A DNA stretch of 45,488 nucleotides from Chitinivibrionales bacterium (GTDB lineage: Bacteria > Fibrobacterota > Chitinivibrionia > Chitinivibrionales > WJKA01), in contig WJLW01000118.1 of the NCBI GenBank assembly GCA_014728295.1, positions 1 through 45,488 of the forward strand. Direction: 5' to 3'. Positions 42,730-45,488 of the stretch are shown piece after piece (position 1 is the first letter of the stretch; each line of letters starts with the position of its first letter). A program made the position numbers and the translations under genes. The notes beneath the pieces are model-generated. The model made no database searches, had not been told where the DNA came from, and saw only the letters and a list, made by a program, of their open reading frames with translations.

Positions 42730-43362
42730 TCATGTTGGTTCGAAGAAAGAAAAATCAAAGTGGTGCAATAAGCATCCAAATAATAGATAACAATATAACC
42801 GCCATAGGTCTGCATGGCGGCAAATATTTTCTTCCCCGGTTCGGTCTCGATATTTTGTGAAGAAAGGGAAACTTCCGGCTTTATCGCTAATAAAATACCC
42901 ATGACCAGCTTGGGATTTGTTCCACGATATTTTCCGCACGACAACGGTCCCCCGGAGCGAGCCCGGCTGCTGCATAGTGAGAGAGCCGAGATCCACCGAT
43001 GAATCGATATGTTTTTCTATATCTGTTTTGTATACGATCAGCTTTCTGGCAAGGCTGACTCCTTCAAGGTAAAACACGCCCGATTTCACTGATGAGAACA
43101 GAAAGGAACCGTCATTGTCGTTGTAGGCCGTATCGATATTGAACAGAGCATTGGTGTCGGTCGTGTCGACCGGATGCAGTAACAGGACACGGGCATCGGC
43201 AACCGGTGCGCCGCTGCTGTCGGTCAGAATTCCCGGTACGCGGTTTCGCTGCTTCCGCTGATCGCTATGGAAATGTGCCGGTTTTTGGGGGAGACCTATA
43301 TGTGTATACACAACGGGAGCTTGATATGCAATAAAAAAAGTGATACTAATGCGATAAGTCAT
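42730..43362 (-). pseudogene. Frameshifted lipoprotein with a carboxypeptidase-regulatory-like domain
   Basis: The central minus-strand frame encodes 'VPGILTDSSGAPVADARVLL', 'DGSFLFSSVKSGVFYLEGVS' and 'SLRGTVVV', a carboxypeptidase-regulatory (beta-sandwich) domain. Upstream, 'SGSSET' is found in a different frame, typical of lipoproteins of this type, and after 'RGTVVV' the sequence no longer fits; more family-like sequence ('MQTYGGYIVIYYLDAY') appears in another frame at about 42750-42830. At least two frameshifts have broken the gene. The intact family is secreted or cell-surface, of unknown function. The full-length frame 42730-43362 is an accidental join of such pieces. Confidence 0.55.
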
Positions 43363-43480
43363 TGTTATTTAAGGAAAATTTATTGTTAAAGTATTGCTTA
43401 TGGGGACATGACCCGATTAAGCCGCAGAATTGGCTAAAACCCTTGATTGTCGTTGCTTCGGCAGAGCCGAATAAAGTATC

Positions 43481-43510
43481 TTGACTTTTGCAGAAAAAAG
43501 AAAATATCTA
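43481..43510 (+). promoter_or_regulatory. Sigma-70-like promoter of the beta-helix protein gene
   Basis: TTGACT (43481-43486) and TATCTA (43505-43510) are separated by 18 bases, upstream of ATG 43545. The match is moderate. Confidence 0.4.
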
Positions 43511-43544
43511 TCAGTATCGATTCAAAAATGAAAGGGCTTTTGCA

Positions 43545-45488
43545 ATGAAATCTGTTTATCTCGGTTTTGCAGCGATGCTTGTTAGCTTTTTTCATGCATA
43601 TTCTTTAGAGTACGCAATCCCTGATAATTTCGGCTATGTCAATATCAAGAAATTCGGGGCCAAAGGTGATGGTGTTACCGACGACACCAAAATTTTCGAA
43701 GAGGTTTTCGGGCGCTCCAAAGATCATAAGGATGGTCCTATCCGGTCGATATATCTTCCCAACGGGACCTATCTGATCGACGGCACAATCAAATGGGGCG
43801 ATAAGAAAAAAGATGTAAGAGGAGAGAGCCGTATCGGCGTGGTAGTCAAGCTTGCGGATTCTTGCGATGGGTTCAGCGATCCGGATAATCCCCAACCGGT
43901 GCTGCAAGTGGAATATGGTCATCCGGCGCAGAATTTCTGCCAGACTATCCGCAATTTGACAGTCGATATCGGTAAAAACAACCCCGGTGCGATCGGTATG
44001 ACTTTTCATACCAATAATTACGGCGGTATCTGGAATGTGGCCGTGCGGTCGAGCGATCCCGACAAGCGCGGAGCAATCGGTCTGGCATTTTTATACAGTG
44101 CGCCCGGCCCTGGTATCGTGAGTGATTTTTCCGTTGATGGTTTCGATATCGGCATATCGGTTCATCATTCGATGTTCAGTTTTACATTTGAGAAGATCAC
44201 GCTTACCGATCAGCGGGTTGCCGGATTTGAAAACAAGGGTAATATCGTTGCATTGGGGCGCCTGATCAGTAACAATAGTGTCCCTGCGGTAATCAATCGG
44301 GGAGAGCCGTCGCTGATGAGTCTGGCTGGGGCAACGCTTTTTGGGGGCACCGCCGACATGCCTGCTGTTATCAATACCGGCAATGCTGCAATGCTGCTTA
44401 AGGATATCGCTCTGCAGGGCTATGGCATTGCACTGAGAGACAGCGCAATCAATACCATGGAAATACGAGATACAGTCATTCCCGTATACAGCTCTCATGG
44501 TATTGCATCGCTCTATGGTCATCCACAAAAGCTTCTTGGGCTGGAGATGCAGGATCCGCCGTTGCTGTCACCGGGATCACCGAAAAAGTGGCTGAACGCT
44601 GCAAAATTAAAAGCTGTAAAGAAGAAAATTGTGAGCGACAGCAGTGCTGTCGTTGCAAAGGACCTTGGTCCTGCGATTCAAAAGGCGATCGATAAGGGCG
44701 CCCGGGTTATCTATTTCCCCCCGGGCAACTATCCGGTATATCAGACAATCCATATCAGAAACAAACTCACGTGTTTCATCGGGGCGGAAAATGCACGACT
44801 GACAACGAAAGTTCCCGGAAAACCAGCGTTTATTATCGAGGATGGTACTTCTGAAACGGTACTTTTAGATATCAATCGAAGTTACGGTTGTCGCTATATG
44901 GTATGGGCGTTTCATGCAAGCAGACGGACCCTGATTCTTTCGGGCGGGTCCTATTATAATTCGGTACCCGGTGGTAAAGTTTTTATCGAAGATGCGATTT
45001 CTTGTCCACTGATTTTCGACCGCCAACGAGTATGGGTCCGCCAGGTCAATCCTGAGAAATACAAGTATGATCCATCGATAACAAACCGCGGTGGAGATCT
45101 GTGGGTGCTGGGCCTTAAAACCGAGAAAGACCGTCCAGTGATCGGCACGTATGATGGCGGCAGAACTGAAATGTTCGGCGGCGCGATTTTCAAAAATCGT
45201 GAGCGGGTAGGGCCATCGGAAGCATTTATCATTAACGATGCTGCTGCCGTGCTCAGTTACCGCAATTATGGTCTCAAATACCAGGGGCAGGTCGTTGAAA
45301 CCCGTGATTCACTCACCCGGATGCTGCGACCCGAACATATGCCGACATCGTCAATGAGAATGCCGCTCTTTATCAGCCAACAGAAAGGCCTCCGGGTGCC
45401 AAAGCCTCTGGTGCGAAAACCGGGAGAGACACTGGTCATTACATCGGTGCTCTACATTCCCGAAAATGACTCCGCAGAAATCGAACTG
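43545..45488 (+). CDS. Secreted pectate-lyase-superfamily beta-helix protein (3' end outside window)
   Basis: The first 648 residues of a larger protein; the frame runs off the right edge. A signal peptide 'MKSVYLGFAAMLVSFFHAYS' follows AAAGGG. Two copies of the pectate-lyase-3 (PF12708) type start are seen. One is near residue 30: 'GYVNIKKFGAKGDGVTDDTK', then 'IYLPNGTYLIDGTIKWG'. The other is near residue 370: 'DLGPAIQKAIDKGARVIYFP', then 'PGNYPVYQTIHIRNKL'. Between them are beta-helix-type strands ('VDIGKNNPGAIGMTFHTNN'). The fold occurs in polysaccharide lyases, hydrolases and phage tailspikes, so enzyme activity cannot be asserted; the pairing of two domains recalls glucanase-type GH55 proteins. 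A role in polysaccharide breakdown is likely from the fold and the sulfatase nearby. Confidence 0.82.
   Translation, partial: MKSVYLGFAAMLVSFFHAYSLEYAIPDNFGYVNIKKFGAKGDGVTDDTKIFEEVFGRSKDHKDGPIRSIYLPNGTYLIDGTIKWGDKKKDVRGESRIGVVVKLADSCDGFSDPDNPQPVLQVEYGHPAQNFCQTIRNLTVDIGKNNPGAIGMTFHTNNYGGIWNVAVRSSDPDKRGAIGLAFLYSAPGPGIVSDFSVDGFDIGISVHHSMFSFTFEKITLTDQRVAGFENKGNIVALGRLISNNSVPAVINRGEPSLMSLAGATLFGGTADMPAVINTGNAAMLLKDIALQGYGIALRDSAINTMEIRDTVIPVYSSHGIASLYGHPQKLLGLEMQDPPLLSPGSPKKWLNAAKLKAVKKKIVSDSSAVVAKDLGPAIQKAIDKGARVIYFPPGNYPVYQTIHIRNKLTCFIGAENARLTTKVPGKPAFIIEDGTSETVLLDINRSYGCRYMVWAFHASRRTLILSGGSYYNSVPGGKVFIEDAISCPLIFDRQRVWVRQVNPEKYKYDPSITNRGGDLWVLGLKTEKDRPVIGTYDGGRTEMFGGAIFKNRERVGPSEAFIINDAAAVLSYRNYGLKYQGQVVETRDSLTRMLRPEHMPTSSMRMPLFISQQKGLRVPKPLVRKPGETLVITSVLYIPENDSAEIEL

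Overview
The window looks like the chromosome of a flagellated, diderm (Gram-negative) bacterium. The genes pointing that way are a heptose-activating enzyme, a flagellin behind sigma-28 promoters, lipoproteins and HflK/HflC-type SPFH proteins. A FlgD-like C-terminal tail, a decayed lipoprotein of the 'GSSET...' plus carboxypeptidase-regulatory-domain type and a double-GntR/LacI-like regulator suggest the FCB group, possibly Fibrobacterota (Chitinivibrionia). A PEP-CTERM protein and a sulfatase would also fit the Lentisphaerota/Kiritimatiellota. The phylum is an inference; no rRNA is present to settle it.

Layout. 1-3.4 kb: the start of a long acidic TPR protein, a cluster of dRS3-like palindromic repeats, and a heptose-phosphate adenylyltransferase. 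3.57-4.96 kb: flagellin with tandem sigma-28 promoters and a structured leader. About 5.0-10.75 kb: a distinctly AT-rich, probably acquired island. It holds a compact putative RiPP operon: HprK-like kinase, PqqD-like recognition protein, radical SAM/SPASM enzyme, S24/S26-type peptidase and a 53-residue precursor gene hidden in the overlap between flanking genes. Facing it are a nucleotidyltransferase and a family 2 glycosyltransferase, then a PEP-CTERM protein and two decayed genes. This island is the best candidate for an undescribed system.

10.8-16.8 kb: a small HTH protein, a STAS protein, a CreB/CreC-type two-component system, a remnant gene, a sigma-54 promoter with a 58-residue protein, a degenerate HD-GYP protein and an unknown protein. 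17.0-23.0 kb: one operon of a heavy-metal-type P-type ATPase plus three SPFH proteins, one of them fused to a polytopic membrane domain. 23.0-26.0 kb: a small lipoprotein and a secreted alkaline phosphatase with a long regulatory upstream region. That region carries an 11-bp-spaced direct repeat resembling one found just downstream of creC, which may connect the two-component system to the phosphatase.

26.0-36 kb: AraC and double-GntR regulators, cobalamin-dependent methionine synthase (metH), a YceH-like protein, 6-phosphogluconate dehydrogenase and IF-1. 36-40.6 kb: a BrnT/BrnA-type toxin-antitoxin pair, a C10-like exported cysteine peptidase, and an operon of a RimB-like protease, RimK and an AstE/AspA-like deacylase. 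40.8 kb to the end: a Tat-type sulfatase, a frameshifted lipoprotein pseudogene, and the first 648 residues of a secreted beta-helix (pectate-lyase-superfamily) protein. No tRNA, rRNA, CRISPR array or recognisable insertion sequence was seen.
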